A stretch of DNA of 64,000 bases from Streptomyces purpureus (GCF_014648195.1 NZ_BMQQ01000001.1:193690-257689), one strand, 5' to 3'. Positions 31,630 to 41,370 are shown, counted from the first letter of the stretch. Program-made: numbers and translations. Notes: a model not told the origin generated them from the sequence alone.

Positions 31630-32727
31630 GTGGCCTCATCGACGCACCGTCGGCGCACCGTGCTCGCGGCCCTGGCAGCCGCCGGAACCCTCCTGGCCGG
31701 CTGCGGCGACGGCGGCAGCGACGCCGGGACGGCCGCCGACCCCGACGCCGTCACCCTCCAGCCCGCCACGGTCCCTGGTCCCGACCCCTTCACCGCCTCC
31801 ACGGTCGGCGTCCCCGCCCCGCCGCCGAAGACACCGCCCCCGGCGACCGGCGCCGCGCGCCCGGACGCCGCCCCCGCGATGCGGGCCGTCAGCGGCGCCA
31901 CGCCCGGCATCTACGGCGGTACGCGCGCCCGGGGCAGCTGCGATATCGAGAAGCAGGTGCGTCTGCTCGCGGGGGACACCGCCAAGGCCGGCGCGTTCGC
32001 CCGGAGCGCCGGGATCGGCGACGCCGCCGTCGCCGACTGGCTGCGCGGGCTCACCCCCGTCACCCTGCGCGTCGACACCCGCGTCACCGGCCACGGCTAC
32101 CGCGACGGGGCCGCCACCTCCTATCAGGCGGTGCTCCAGGCAGGTACGGCCGTCCTGGTCGACCAGTACGGAACGCCCCGCGTCCGGTGCGCCTGCGGCA
32201 ACCCGCTGCGCAGCCCGGTCGCCGTCCCGGGCGCGGCCCAGGGGCGGCCGTGGCCCGGCTACCAGCCCGGCCAGGTCGTGGTGATCACGCCCACCCGGGC
32301 GATCGTCAACCGGCTGGTGATCGTGAACACGGCCGACAACAGCTGGATGGAGCGCAAGACCGGCACCGGGGGGGAGGCGGACACCCGACCGGCCGAGGAC
32401 CCGCCGTGCGGTCCCGACGAATGCCATCTGACCGGCCCCCGCTCCCCGGCCGCCTCACCGACCCCTGACGCCCCGCGCACCCCCGAGAGCCCCCGTAGGT
32501 CCGCCAGCCCCACCGCCCCGGGCCGGTCCGCCGACGCAGACTCGTCCCCGGGGCGCACTCCGGACCGTTCCCCGGGCCGCTCGCCGGACGGTCCGGACGT
32601 CCCGCCGCAGCCGCCCGTCGAGCCGCTGCCCGAGGACCTGCTGCCCTCCGAGCCGGAGGAGCCGCCGTACGACATCCCTCAGGTCCCCGGTGAGATCCCG
32701 GAAGGACCCTCGACCTTCGAGGGCTGA
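31630..32727 (+). CDS. secreted lipoprotein with disordered Pro/Ser-rich tail (DUF6777-like)
   Basis: A 365-residue lipoprotein. HRRRTVLAALAAAGTLLAGC is a lipoprotein signal with the lipidated Cys near 28. A globular domain follows (about 85-260): GIYGGTRARGSCDIEKQVRL, three cysteines (SCD, RCACGNPL) and an ITPTRAIVNRLVIVNTADN strand region. The last 110 residues are a Pro/Ser/Asp tail ending GEIPEGPSTFEG. GTG 31630 has GGGAG seven bases upstream. It is probably controlled by the twin operators. Confidence 0.75.
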   Translation: MASSTHRRRTVLAALAAAGTLLAGCGDGGSDAGTAADPDAVTLQPATVPGPDPFTASTVGVPAPPPKTPPPATGAARPDAAPAMRAVSGATPGIYGGTRARGSCDIEKQVRLLAGDTAKAGAFARSAGIGDAAVADWLRGLTPVTLRVDTRVTGHGYRDGAATSYQAVLQAGTAVLVDQYGTPRVRCACGNPLRSPVAVPGAAQGRPWPGYQPGQVVVITPTRAIVNRLVIVNTADNSWMERKTGTGGEADTRPAEDPPCGPDECHLTGPRSPAASPTPDAPRTPESPRRSASPTAPGRSADADSSPGRTPDRSPGRSPDGPDVPPQPPVEPLPEDLLPSEPEEPPYDIPQVPGEIPEGPSTFEG

Positions 32728-32776
32728 CGCCGCGGCCCGTGAGGCGAAGGGGCCTGCCTCGGCCTAGCGTGGGGCC

Positions 32777-34873
32777 ATGGACGCGGGCAGAGCGGGCGCC
32801 GGGCCGGCCGGGCTGTGCCGCTGCGACACGCCTGGGGCCGCGGACTGCTGCTTCCTCGCGCGGTACGCGGCCGAGTTCCGCATGGGCACCTTCGACTGGG
32901 ACCTGGACACCGGACTGCTCGACGTGGACGCGGGCGCCCTCGCGGTCTTCGACATGGACCCCGCCGACTTCGACGGCCGTCCCACCAGCCTCGGCCCCCG
33001 CGTCACCCCCGACGAGGGCAGACGCCTGGACGCGATGGTCACGCAGGCGCTCAAGGACGGCAGCACCCACTACGGGGCGTACTTCCGGGTGCGCCGCAGG
33101 GACGGGCAGCTGCGCTGGACCCACACGCAGGGGATCATCCGGCGCGACGAGACCGGCCGCCCGCGGCGGATCATCGGCATCGTCCGGGACGCGGCCCGCG
33201 AGCTGGCCGACTCGGCCGCCCGGCTCGGGCTCGACGAGGAGCGCCGCCGCCGGACCAGCGTCGTCGAGTCGACCACGGCCGCCCTCGCCCACGCCCGTAC
33301 CGTCCAGGACATCATCGACCTGCTGAACGACTCGCACGGTCTCGCCCACTTCGGCGCCACGAGCCTGGTCATGGGGCTCATGGAGTCCGGCCGGATCCAT
33401 CTGGTCGCCGAGGGCCCCCAAGGGGCGTTCGTCCCGGGCACCCGCTTCACCCGGGTGGACGAGGAGTACCCGATGAGCGAGGTCGTCAGGACCCTCACGC
33501 CCCGCTTCATCGAGTCCGCCGAGGAGTTCGCCGAGTCCTATCCGGTGCTGTGGCCGCACATCAGCGGGCTCGGCATCACCGCCGCCGCCTACCTGCCGCT
33601 GATCGCCCAGGCCCGCCCCATCGGCGCGCTCGGGCTCCTCTACAGCGACAAGAACGGCTTCACCGACGACGAGCGCAACGTCCTCGTCGCCCTCGGCAGC
33701 AGCATCGCGCAGAGCCTCCAGCGCGCCATGCTCTTCGAGCAGGAGCACGACCTCGCCGAAGGGCTCCAGCAGGCGATGCTGCCGCGCCGCATCCCCGACG
33801 TGCCCGGCGCCCACATCGCCGTCCGCTACCGCTCGGCCCGGCTCGGCCAGGACATCGGCGGCGACTGGTACGACATCATCCCGCTCCCCGGCGGCCGGGT
33901 CGGCGCGGTCATCGGCGACGTCCAGGGCCATGACACCCATGCCGCCGCCGTCATGGGACAGCTGAGGATCGTGCTGCGGGCCTACGCGGCCGAGGGGCAC
34001 ACCCCGGCCACCGTCATGGCCCGCGCCTCCGTCTTCCTCCACGAACTGGACACCGACCGCTTCGCCACCTGCACCTACGTCGAGGCGGACCCCACGACCG
34101 GGGTGGTGCAGGCCGTCCGGGCCGGCCATGTGGAGCCGCTGCTCCAGGACACCGACGGCAGCTGCCGCCGGCTGCCCGTCGAGGGCGGGCTGCCGCTCGG
34201 GCTCTCCGCCGAGTTCGGGCGGCTCGACTACCCCGTCACCACACGCGAGATGGATCCCGGCCAGACGCTGCTGCTCTACACCGACGGACTGGTCGAACGG
34301 CCCGGCGTCGACCTCGACGAGGGGGCCATGTGGCTCTCCGCGCTGGTCCGGCGCGGCCCGCGCGACCTCCAGGAGCTCGCCGACCATCTGTGCGAGGAGG
34401 TCGACGACCGGGGCGGCGACGACGACGTGGCCATCCTGCTGCTGCGCCGCAAGGGCGCCTACTTCCCGCAGACCGGCGGACGGCTCCAGCAGCACGTCGC
34501 CCAGAACGACCCGGAGGCGCTGAGCTCGGCGCGCCACATGGTCCGGGCGGCCGTACGGGCCTGGGGCGCCAGGGAACGCGCCGACGAGATCGAGCTCGTC
34601 GCCGACGAGCTGATCACCAACGCGCTGATGCACACCGACGGCGGGGCGATCGTCACCCTGCGGATGCTCGCCGGGCCCGAGCGGCGGCTGCGCGTCGAGG
34701 TCGAGGACCGCTCGAGCGCGCTGCCACGCCGCCGTGAGGCGGGCGATTCCGGGGTCTCCGGGCGGGGGCTGTTGCTGGTCGACCGGCTGGCCGATGTATG
34801 GGGCGTGGACTCGCGCGGCAGCGGCAAATGCGTGTGGTGTGAGTTCATGGTCCCGAATCAATCTGTTAACTGA
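32777..34873 (+). CDS. PAS-GAF-PP2C phosphatase with C-terminal ATPase domain (SpoIIE/RsbU type)
   Basis: A 698-residue signalling protein. Order: PAS with PAC motif (about 30-150), GAF (about 165-325), SpoIIE/PP2C phosphatase (about 340-545) with metal-site motifs GGDWYD, GDVQGHD, YTDGLVE and GGDDD, and a HATPase_c anti-sigma-kinase domain (about 575-690) with the N-box ELVADELITNALMHT and G2 box SGRGLLLVDR. This combines kinase and phosphatase for anti-anti-sigma control in one chain, a Streptomyces speciality. All catalytic residues look intact. No sigma or STAS gene is adjacent, so it acts on distant partners. Confidence 0.9.
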   Translation: MDAGRAGAGPAGLCRCDTPGAADCCFLARYAAEFRMGTFDWDLDTGLLDVDAGALAVFDMDPADFDGRPTSLGPRVTPDEGRRLDAMVTQALKDGSTHYGAYFRVRRRDGQLRWTHTQGIIRRDETGRPRRIIGIVRDAARELADSAARLGLDEERRRRTSVVESTTAALAHARTVQDIIDLLNDSHGLAHFGATSLVMGLMESGRIHLVAEGPQGAFVPGTRFTRVDEEYPMSEVVRTLTPRFIESAEEFAESYPVLWPHISGLGITAAAYLPLIAQARPIGALGLLYSDKNGFTDDERNVLVALGSSIAQSLQRAMLFEQEHDLAEGLQQAMLPRRIPDVPGAHIAVRYRSARLGQDIGGDWYDIIPLPGGRVGAVIGDVQGHDTHAAAVMGQLRIVLRAYAAEGHTPATVMARASVFLHELDTDRFATCTYVEADPTTGVVQAVRAGHVEPLLQDTDGSCRRLPVEGGLPLGLSAEFGRLDYPVTTREMDPGQTLLLYTDGLVERPGVDLDEGAMWLSALVRRGPRDLQELADHLCEEVDDRGGDDDVAILLLRRKGAYFPQTGGRLQQHVAQNDPEALSSARHMVRAAVRAWGARERADEIELVADELITNALMHTDGGAIVTLRMLAGPERRLRVEVEDRSSALPRRREAGDSGVSGRGLLLVDRLADVWGVDSRGSGKCVWCEFMVPNQSVN

Positions 34874-34956
34874 GCGTAAATGGACCATGCTTGACCGTAA
34901 CCGACCGGAACCGATTGACTGCGGTCCCCCAGCGCTCTCCAGAACATGAGGAACCC

Positions 34957-36345
34957 TTGAGCAGCGAGCTTCTCGCACCGCTTGACCTGGCATTCTGGCA
35001 CCTCGAATCCGCCGACCACCCGATGCATCTGGGCGCCCTCGTCCACTTCGCCCCCGCCCCGGCGGACGCGGCGGCCCCGCCCGTGGACCTTCTGGAGCTG
35101 CTCGCCACCCGGGCGGCGGCGATCCCCCGGCTGCGGATGCGCGTCCGGGACGTCCTGCTGCCGGTCGGCGGCGCCGCCTGGTTCCCCGACCCGGACTTCG
35201 ACGTCCACCGCCACGTCCGGGAACTGCGGCTGCCCGGCGGCGACTTCGACGCCGAGACCGCTCGGGTCGCCGGAGAGCTGATGGAACAGCCGCTCGAACG
35301 AGGGCGGCCGCCCTGGGAGATGTACCTCCTCACCGGCCCCGACGACGGCTCCTTCGCCGTCCTCGTCAAACTCCACCACGCCCTCGCCGACGGGATGCGC
35401 GCCGTCGCCATCGGCGCCGGGATCTTCGACGAGATCGCCGCCGCCCGTACCCCTCCCGCCCGCCCCCGGCGCCCCCGCACCCGCCCCGCACCGCCCGCCC
35501 TGCCCGGCGCCCGCGGGCTGATGGACCTCGCCCGGGCCCGGCTCGAGGAGCTCGGCCGGGCCGTCGGGGTCGGCGCGTCCGTGGTCCTCGCCAGCCGCCT
35601 CGACCAGCGGGGCGCCACCGCGCTCGCCGCGCACTCCAGCGGTACGCGCACGGTCGCCACCGTCACCGTCGACCTGGAGCGCGTCCGGGACGTCCGCCGC
35701 GTCGCCGGAGGCACCGCCAACGACGTCCTCCTCGCCACCGTCGCCGGCGGACTGCGCCGCTGGCTGGCCGAGCGCGGCGAGAGTCCGCCGGCCGCCGACC
35801 CGCGCGCCCTGGTCCCCGTCTCCCGCCGCCGGCCCGGCGCACCGCCCGGCTCCGGCAACCGCTTCTCGGCCTACCTGCTCGACCTGCCGCTTTCCACGGC
35901 CGACCCGGCGGCCCGCCTGCGGGCCGTCCGCACCGCCATGGACCGCAACAAGGCCGCCGGGCCGCTGCGCGGAGCCGGGGCGCTCGCCGTGCTCGCCGAC
36001 CAGCTGCCGCCGCTCGCCCACCGGTTCGGCGCCCCCCTGGCGGGCGGCGCGGCCCGGATGCTCTTCGACCTGCTGGTCACCAACGTGCCGCTGCCCCGCT
36101 CGGCCCTCTCCCTCGGCGGCAGGCCGCTGCGCGCCCTCTTCCCGATGGCGCCGCTGGCCCGCGGCCAGTCCCTGGCCGTCGCCATGTCACCGTACGGCGG
36201 CGACGTGCACATCGGACTGGTCGCCGACGGCGCGGCCGTGCCCGACCTGGACCTCCTCGCCGCGGCGCTCGCCGAGGAGCTGGACACCCTCGTCCGGGCG
36301 ACCGGCTCGACCGGCGCTGAGGGGACGGTGGACAAGGGCCGGTGA
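34957..36345 (+). CDS. wax ester synthase / diacylglycerol O-acyltransferase (WS/DGAT)
   Basis: A 462-residue acyltransferase for storage lipids. The catalytic motif HHALADG is at 140-146; PLSSxxPLDLAFWHLE at the N-terminus and the C-terminal NVPLPRSALSLGGRPLRALF segment are typical. TTG 34957 is taken as the start because AGGA lies just upstream and homologues begin at SSELLAPLD; a TTG at 34891 is also in frame. It is possibly transcribed with the phosphatase, 83 nt upstream. Confidence 0.87.
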   Translation: MSSELLAPLDLAFWHLESADHPMHLGALVHFAPAPADAAAPPVDLLELLATRAAAIPRLRMRVRDVLLPVGGAAWFPDPDFDVHRHVRELRLPGGDFDAETARVAGELMEQPLERGRPPWEMYLLTGPDDGSFAVLVKLHHALADGMRAVAIGAGIFDEIAAARTPPARPRRPRTRPAPPALPGARGLMDLARARLEELGRAVGVGASVVLASRLDQRGATALAAHSSGTRTVATVTVDLERVRDVRRVAGGTANDVLLATVAGGLRRWLAERGESPPAADPRALVPVSRRRPGAPPGSGNRFSAYLLDLPLSTADPAARLRAVRTAMDRNKAAGPLRGAGALAVLADQLPPLAHRFGAPLAGGAARMLFDLLVTNVPLPRSALSLGGRPLRALFPMAPLARGQSLAVAMSPYGGDVHIGLVADGAAVPDLDLLAAALAEELDTLVRATGSTGAEGTVDKGR

Positions 36346-36396
36346 ACGGAGGCCGGTGAACGCGCGGCCGCCGCGCGGCTGCGGCAGGGTGGAGGC

Positions 36397-37281
36397 ATGC
36401 CCGAACTGCCGGAAGTCGAAGCGCTGCGGGAGTTCCTGGCCGAGCATCTGGTCGGCAAGGAGATCGCCCGCGTCCTGCCCGTCGCGATCAGCGTGCTCAA
36501 GACGTACGACCCGCCGCTCTCCGCGATCGAGGGCCGCACGGTCACCGGCGTGGCGCGGTACGGGAAGTGGCTGGCCATCACGGCGGGCGGCGGGCCGGAG
36601 GCCGAGGGCCCGCCGCTGCATCTCGTCGTCCATCTCGCCCGCGCGGGCTGGCTCCAGTGGAAGGACGTCCTGCCGTCGGGGCCGCCGCGCCCCGGCAAGG
36701 GCCCCCTCGCCCTGCGGACGGCCCTCACCGGCGGCGACGGCTTCGACCTGACCGAGGCGGGCACCACCAAACGGCTCGCCGTCCATCTCGTCCACGACCC
36801 CGCCGAGGTCCCCGCCATCGCCGGTCTCGGCCCCGACCCGCTCGCCGCCGGCTTCGACCGGGACGCCTTCGCCGCGCTGCTGACCGGCGAACGGCGCCAG
36901 CTCAAGGGCGCGTTGCGCGACCAGAGCCTGATCGCGGGTATCGGCAACGCCTACAGCGACGAGATCCTGCACGCCGCCCGGATGTCGCCCTTCAAGCCCG
37001 TGCAGAACCTCGACGAGGACGAGATCACGGCGCTGTACGAGGCCCTGCGCGCCACCCTGCGCGAGGCGGTGGAACGCTCGCACGGCCTGGCGGCCGGCCG
37101 CCTCAAGGCGGAGAAGAAGAGCGGCCTGCGGGTCCACGGCCGCACCGGCGAACCCTGCCCGGTCTGCGGCGACACCATCCGGGAGGTGTCCTTCAGCGAC
37201 TCCTCGCTCCAGTACTGCCCCACCTGCCAGACGGGCGGCAAACCGCTGGCCGACCGCCGCCTCTCGCGCCTGCTGAAGTAG
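36397..37281 (+). CDS. Fpg/Nei-family DNA glycosylase/AP lyase
   Basis: A 294-residue base-excision repair enzyme. The N-terminal MPELPEVE provides the Pro2 nucleophile and Glu3. The helix-two-turn-helix carries QSLIAGIGNAYSDEIL. The zinc finger at the C-terminus has CPVCGDTIREV then YCPTCQTGG, ending KPLADRRLSRLLK with the DNA-binding arginine. Compared with MutM, the N-terminal domain has substitutions typical of the actinobacterial Nei2-like group, so the substrate (8-oxoG or oxidised pyrimidines) is not certain. Confidence 0.9.
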   Translation: MPELPEVEALREFLAEHLVGKEIARVLPVAISVLKTYDPPLSAIEGRTVTGVARYGKWLAITAGGGPEAEGPPLHLVVHLARAGWLQWKDVLPSGPPRPGKGPLALRTALTGGDGFDLTEAGTTKRLAVHLVHDPAEVPAIAGLGPDPLAAGFDRDAFAALLTGERRQLKGALRDQSLIAGIGNAYSDEILHAARMSPFKPVQNLDEDEITALYEALRATLREAVERSHGLAAGRLKAEKKSGLRVHGRTGEPCPVCGDTIREVSFSDSSLQYCPTCQTGGKPLADRRLSRLLK

Positions 37282-37296
37282 CCCCCGGGGCCCCGC

Positions 37297-37911
37297 TCAC
37301 GGGGTGAGCGACACCAGAGCCCCGCCGCCCCGTTCACGGACCACCAGGCGGTCGATCTCCCCGGCCGGCAGCGCGGTCGCGCCCTCCACCACCGGCGAGT
37401 CCTGGCCGCGCGCCGGAACCCACCAGCTCATGACGGGATGCTCCCGCCCGTCGCGGCCCACCACCACCAGATCGCACACGCGCGGCCCGTCGACACCCGA
37501 GACCCGCATGGCCACATCCGTGCCCCAGGGACGCTCGCTCCAGGAGGCCGCCACCGCGACGCCCGTGACCGGGTCGGTCACCGACGCCCGGGACGCGGCC
37601 GTCGGGGCGTCCCCCTCGCGCAGCGCGAGACCGGCCGCAGGCATCGCGAGGATCAGCGCCGCCGCCACCGCGACCAGCCGTGCCCGTGACCGCGGCCGCG
37701 GCCGCGCCCGCCGGGTGAGAGGCGGCGGCGCGAGCGGCCGCACCGGCTCCCTCAGCTCCGCGAGACACCGCTCCAGCCGGGCGAACTCCGTCAGCCACCG
37801 CGCACAGCGCGGACAGCCCTCCAGATGCTCCTCGCAGCGGAACGCGTCGCCGGGCTCCAGCACCCCCAGCGCATACGCCGCCACATCCCGGTGTCGTTCC
37901 CGCAGGCTCAT
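37297..37911 (-). CDS. zinc-binding anti-sigma factor (zf-HC2), single-pass membrane protein
   Basis: A 204-residue protein with an N-terminal ZAS domain: His in RHRDVAAYALGVLEPG and the H-x3-C-x2-C motif EEHLEGCPRCARW. It has one transmembrane helix (LVAVAAALILAMPAAGLALR, about 93-112) and an extracellular domain. It would hold an ECF sigma factor at the membrane. ATG 37911 has GGGAG upstream. No sigma gene is adjacent. The ECF gene at 43733, which itself lacks a neighbouring anti-sigma gene, is a possible partner. Confidence 0.8.
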   Translation of the reverse strand: MSLRERHRDVAAYALGVLEPGDAFRCEEHLEGCPRCARWLTEFARLERCLAELREPVRPLAPPPLTRRARPRPRSRARLVAVAAALILAMPAAGLALREGDAPTAASRASVTDPVTGVAVAASWSERPWGTDVAMRVSGVDGPRVCDLVVVGRDGREHPVMSWWVPARGQDSPVVEGATALPAGEIDRLVVRERGGGALVSLTP

Positions 37912-37989
37912 CGTCTCCCTTTCCTCCCGCACTCACATACGCACGCCACCCCCGGCGTACTCAACGCGCCTGCGCCTACACTCCGCAGC

Positions 37990-38739
37990 ATGCTGCGCGT
38001 ACTGGCCGTCGACGACGAAGAGCCGGCCCTCGGGGAACTGCTCTACCTCCTGCGCTCCGACCCCCGGGTGCGCAGTGCGGAAGGAGCCACCGACGCCACC
38101 GAGGCGCTGCGCCGCATCGGCCGCGCCCTCGACGCCGGGCCCGACGGCGACGACGCCATCGACGTCGTCTTCCTCGACATCCACATGGCCGGACTCACCG
38201 GCCTCGACGTCGCCAAGCTCCTCGCCGGGTTCGCCCGTCCGCCCGCGATCGTCTTCGTCACCGCCCACGAGGGCTTCGCCGTCCAGGCGTTCGACCTCAA
38301 GGCCGTCGACTACGTCCTCAAACCCGTCCGCCGCGAACGTCTCGCCGAAGCCGTCCGCCGCGCCGGCGACCAGGTCCTCGCCACTCACGCCCCGCCCAGC
38401 ACCACCGCCGACCAGATCCCCGTCGAACTCGGCGGCGTGACCCGTTTCGTCCCGATAGGCGACATCGCCTACGTCGAGGCGCAGGGCGACTACGCCCGCC
38501 TCCACACCGACGAAGGCAGCCACCTGGTCCGTATCCCGCTCTCCACCCTGGAGGAGCGGTGGGCGGCGCGCGGCTTCGTCCGGATCCACCGCAGCCACCT
38601 CGTCGCCCTCGGCCGTATCGACGAACTGCGCCTGGACGGCGGCGCGACGACCGTACGGGTCGGCCGGGCCGAGCTCGCCGTCAGCCGCCGCCACGCCCGT
38701 CAGCTGCGGGAACTGCTCATGCGCCACGCCCGCGGCTGA
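37990..38739 (+). CDS. LytTR-family response regulator
   Basis: A 249-residue two-component regulator. The receiver domain (1-125) shows DDEEPA, the phospho-acceptor Asp in VVFLDIHM (about 61) and the Lys of VLKPV. The LytTR DNA-binding domain (about 140-245) shows VPIGDIAYVEAQGDYARLHT and GFVRIHRSHLV. Its kinase partner is the LytS-type gene at 41367; between them lie a small gene, a DUF485 protein and a symporter that it probably controls. No ribosome site is obvious before ATG 37990. Confidence 0.9.
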   Translation: MLRVLAVDDEEPALGELLYLLRSDPRVRSAEGATDATEALRRIGRALDAGPDGDDAIDVVFLDIHMAGLTGLDVAKLLAGFARPPAIVFVTAHEGFAVQAFDLKAVDYVLKPVRRERLAEAVRRAGDQVLATHAPPSTTADQIPVELGGVTRFVPIGDIAYVEAQGDYARLHTDEGSHLVRIPLSTLEERWAARGFVRIHRSHLVALGRIDELRLDGGATTVRVGRAELAVSRRHARQLRELLMRHARG

Positions 38740-38866
38740 CCGTTCGCCGCACCCGGCGCGCCGCTCACCGACGGCGGGCGGCGTTCGCCCGGCCGCCGCC
38801 CACGCCCTGCCTACCCTTGATCCAGAAACCAGGCGTCCGCCGCACCGGGAAAGGGGGCCGTGACCG

Positions 38867-39184
38867 ATGCCGGAGACCGACCCGCCGCTGCACGCGCTCC
38901 TCGCCGAACTCGGCGCGCTCAGCGCCCTGCCCGGCCTCGCGCCGAGGGCACCGGCGGAGCTGGAACCCGTCCTCGCCCGGGTCCGCAGCGCGGCCGGCCA
39001 CTGGGCCGACGTCCTGGACGAGCTCCGCGAGTCCGCGCAGGGCCTGGCGGGACCGGGCACCGCCGCCGCCCTGGAGCTGGCCTTCCGCCGTGCCGAGGAG
39101 TCCTACGTCGAGCTGGAGATCGCCCTCGGCGCCGCCACCCCGGCCTCCGCCGCCCCACCCCGCCACAGGGCCTACCCCGCGTAA
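38867..39184 (+). CDS. small helical protein of unknown function
   Basis: A 105-residue protein, mostly alpha-helical (LHALLAELGALSALPGLAPR; ADVLDELRESAQGLAG). No cysteine, signal or known motif. It lies between the LytTR regulator and the DUF485/symporter genes on the same strand. It may be a minor member of the transport operon. Confidence 0.5.
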   Translation: MPETDPPLHALLAELGALSALPGLAPRAPAELEPVLARVRSAAGHWADVLDELRESAQGLAGPGTAAALELAFRRAEESYVELEIALGAATPASAAPPRHRAYPA

Positions 39185-39208
39185 CGCCTTCTGCGTAGAC
39201 TCCGGGCG

Positions 39209-39622
39209 ATGTCAGCAGAGCACGACCCGATGTCCGCCGGTCACGGCCCCGCGCGCCGCCCCCGGCGCGAGACCGTCACCGGAGTGCCGCGCTCCGCCCG
39301 CCGGCCGCCCGGCCACCCGCCGGCCCGCTTTGAGATCAGCGAGCAGACCACCCTCGGGCACACCTACGTCCGGTCCCTGATGCGCAGCCAGCTGCGCGCC
39401 GCGCTCACCGCACTCGGCGCCCTCGCCCTGCTGGTCGGCTCCCTGCCGCTGCTCTTCGCGCTGCCCGCCGCCGTGGACGGCGCCGCGCTCGCCCCCGCCC
39501 CCTTCGTCTGGGCCGCACTCGGCGCGGGCGTCTACCCCGTCATGTGGGTGACCGCCCGCTGGTACGTACGCCGGGCCGAGCGCAACGAACGCGACTTCAC
39601 CGGCCTTGTGGAAGGCCGGTGA
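39209..39622 (+). CDS. DUF485-family membrane protein
   Basis: A 137-residue protein: a disordered Arg/Pro-rich start, then a DUF485 pattern with two transmembrane helices (LTALGALALLVGSLPLLFAL and FVWAALGAGVYPVMWVTARW) and a basic end YVRRAERNERDFTGLV. DUF485 proteins accompany acetate/pyruvate-type sodium-solute symporters. It overlaps the symporter GTG by four bases, so the two are made together. Confidence 0.82.
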   Translation: MSAEHDPMSAGHGPARRPRRETVTGVPRSARRPPGHPPARFEISEQTTLGHTYVRSLMRSQLRAALTALGALALLVGSLPLLFALPAAVDGAALAPAPFVWAALGAGVYPVMWVTARWYVRRAERNERDFTGLVEGR

Positions 39623-41370
39623 ACCACACCCACGCGGTGGCCGCCGTCACCGCCGTCGTCCTCGCCACCGTGCTCCTCGGCGCCCTCGGCCTGCGGATAT
39701 CCCGTACCACCTCCGACTTCCTCGTCGCCTCCCGCACCGTCAAACCGGGGCTGAACGCCGCCGCCATCAGCGGCGAGTACCTCTCCGCCGCCTCCTTCCT
39801 CGGCATCGCAGGCCTGGTCCTCCTCCAAGGCCCGGACATGCTCTGGTACCCGGTCGGCTACACCGCCGGATACCTCGTCCTGCTCGTCCTCGTCGCGGCC
39901 CCGCTGCGCCGCTCGGGGGCGTACACGCTCTCCGACTTCGCCGAGGCCCGCCTCGAATCCCCGCCCGTCCGCAGGCTCGCCAGCCTCTTCGTCGTCGGGA
40001 TCGGCTGGCTCTATCTGCTGCCGCAGCTCCAGGGCGCCGGGCTCACCCTCCAGATCCTCACCGGCGCCCCCGACTGGCTCGGCGGAGTCGTCGTCGCGGT
40101 GGTCGTCACCGGCGCCGTGGCCGCCGGCGGCATGCGCTCCATCACCTTCGTCCAGGCCTTCCAGTACTGGCTCAAGCTCACCGCCCTGCTCGTGCCCGCC
40201 CTCTTCCTGGTCACCGCCTGGCTCGGCGACGACGCGCCCCGCGCCCGCTTCGACGCCCCCGCCGTCTTCCGCTCGCACACCGAGGTACGCATCGACGACA
40301 CCGTACGGATCGACGTCGACGCGCCCCTGACGCTCACCGCCACCGGCCGCGTCGACCACGTCCCGTACGACAAGGGGCGGCTCACCCTCACCGAGGGCAC
40401 CCACCGGATCGAGGCCGGCACCACCCTCGGCTTCCCGGCCGGCGCGCCCGTCCCCGAGCGGGCCGCCAGCGACACCGACCCCCTCGGCTGGTCCCAGCCG
40501 CTCGCCGGGGGCCGCGACGGCTACCAGCTCTACGCCACCTACGGCCTGATCCTCGCCACCTTCCTCGGCACCATGGGCCTGCCGCACGTCGCCGTCCGCT
40601 TCTACACCAGCCCCAACGGCCGCGCCGCCCGCCGCACCACCCTCGTCGTCCTCGGCCTCGTCGGCGCCTTCTACCTGCTGCCGCCCGTCTACGGCGCCCT
40701 CGGCAGGATCTACGCGCCCGAACTGGCCCTCACCGGAGCCGCGGACGCCGCCGTGCTCGTCCTGCCCGACCGGATCGTCGGCGGCCTCGCCGGAGACCTG
40801 CTCGGCGCCCTGCTCGCGGGCGGCGCGTTCGCCGCGTTCCTGTCCACCGCGTCCGGGCTGACCATGTCGGTCGCCGGCACGCTCACCCAGGACATGCTGC
40901 CCGCGCGCGGCGTACGGCACTTCAGGCTGGCCACCGTCCTGGCCATGGCCGTCCCGCTCGCCGTCAGCGTCGTCACCGCCAACGTGCCCGTCGCCGACGC
41001 CGTCGGGCTTGCCTTCGCCGTCTCCGCCTCCTCCTTCTGCCCGCTGCTCGTCCTCGGCATCTGGTGGCGCGGACTCACCCCGCCCGGCGCGGCGGCGGGC
41101 CTGCTCATCGGCGGCGGCAGCGCGCTCACCGCCGTCATGGCCACCCGGGCCGGGCTCGCCCCCGCCGGCTGGCCGCACACCCTCATGGCCTGGCCCGCGG
41201 TCTGGTCGGTGCCGCTCGGCTTCCTCACCATGGTGGTGGTCTCCTGGCTCACCCCCCGCCATGTCCCACCCGGCACCCAGGCCACCCTGGCCCGCCTCCA
41301 CCTCCCCGAAGACCTCGCCCCCGAAGCTCTCGCCCCTGAAGCTCTCGCACCGGAAGGAGGCAGACGTTGA
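39619..41370 (+). CDS. sodium:solute symporter, monocarboxylate (ActP/MctC-like)
   Basis: A 583-residue SSS-family transporter with about 13 transmembrane helices. SEYLSAASFLGIAGLVLLQG corresponds to the sodium-site helix, and LGTMGLPHVAVRFYTSPNGR and GGAFAAFLSTASGLTMSVAG are signature regions. Between helices near 205 and 300 an extracytoplasmic insert of about 95 polar residues (RARFDAPAVFRSHTEVRIDD onward) is predicted to form beta strands, which is unusual. The C-terminus has a repeated PEALA motif. GTG 39619 overlaps the DUF485 stop. The LytS/LytTR pair nearby suggests induction by the transported acid. Confidence 0.85.
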   Translation: MNHTHAVAAVTAVVLATVLLGALGLRISRTTSDFLVASRTVKPGLNAAAISGEYLSAASFLGIAGLVLLQGPDMLWYPVGYTAGYLVLLVLVAAPLRRSGAYTLSDFAEARLESPPVRRLASLFVVGIGWLYLLPQLQGAGLTLQILTGAPDWLGGVVVAVVVTGAVAAGGMRSITFVQAFQYWLKLTALLVPALFLVTAWLGDDAPRARFDAPAVFRSHTEVRIDDTVRIDVDAPLTLTATGRVDHVPYDKGRLTLTEGTHRIEAGTTLGFPAGAPVPERAASDTDPLGWSQPLAGGRDGYQLYATYGLILATFLGTMGLPHVAVRFYTSPNGRAARRTTLVVLGLVGAFYLLPPVYGALGRIYAPELALTGAADAAVLVLPDRIVGGLAGDLLGALLAGGAFAAFLSTASGLTMSVAGTLTQDMLPARGVRHFRLATVLAMAVPLAVSVVTANVPVADAVGLAFAVSASSFCPLLVLGIWWRGLTPPGAAAGLLIGGGSALTAVMATRAGLAPAGWPHTLMAWPAVWSVPLGFLTMVVVSWLTPRHVPPGTQATLARLHLPEDLAPEALAPEALAPEGGRR

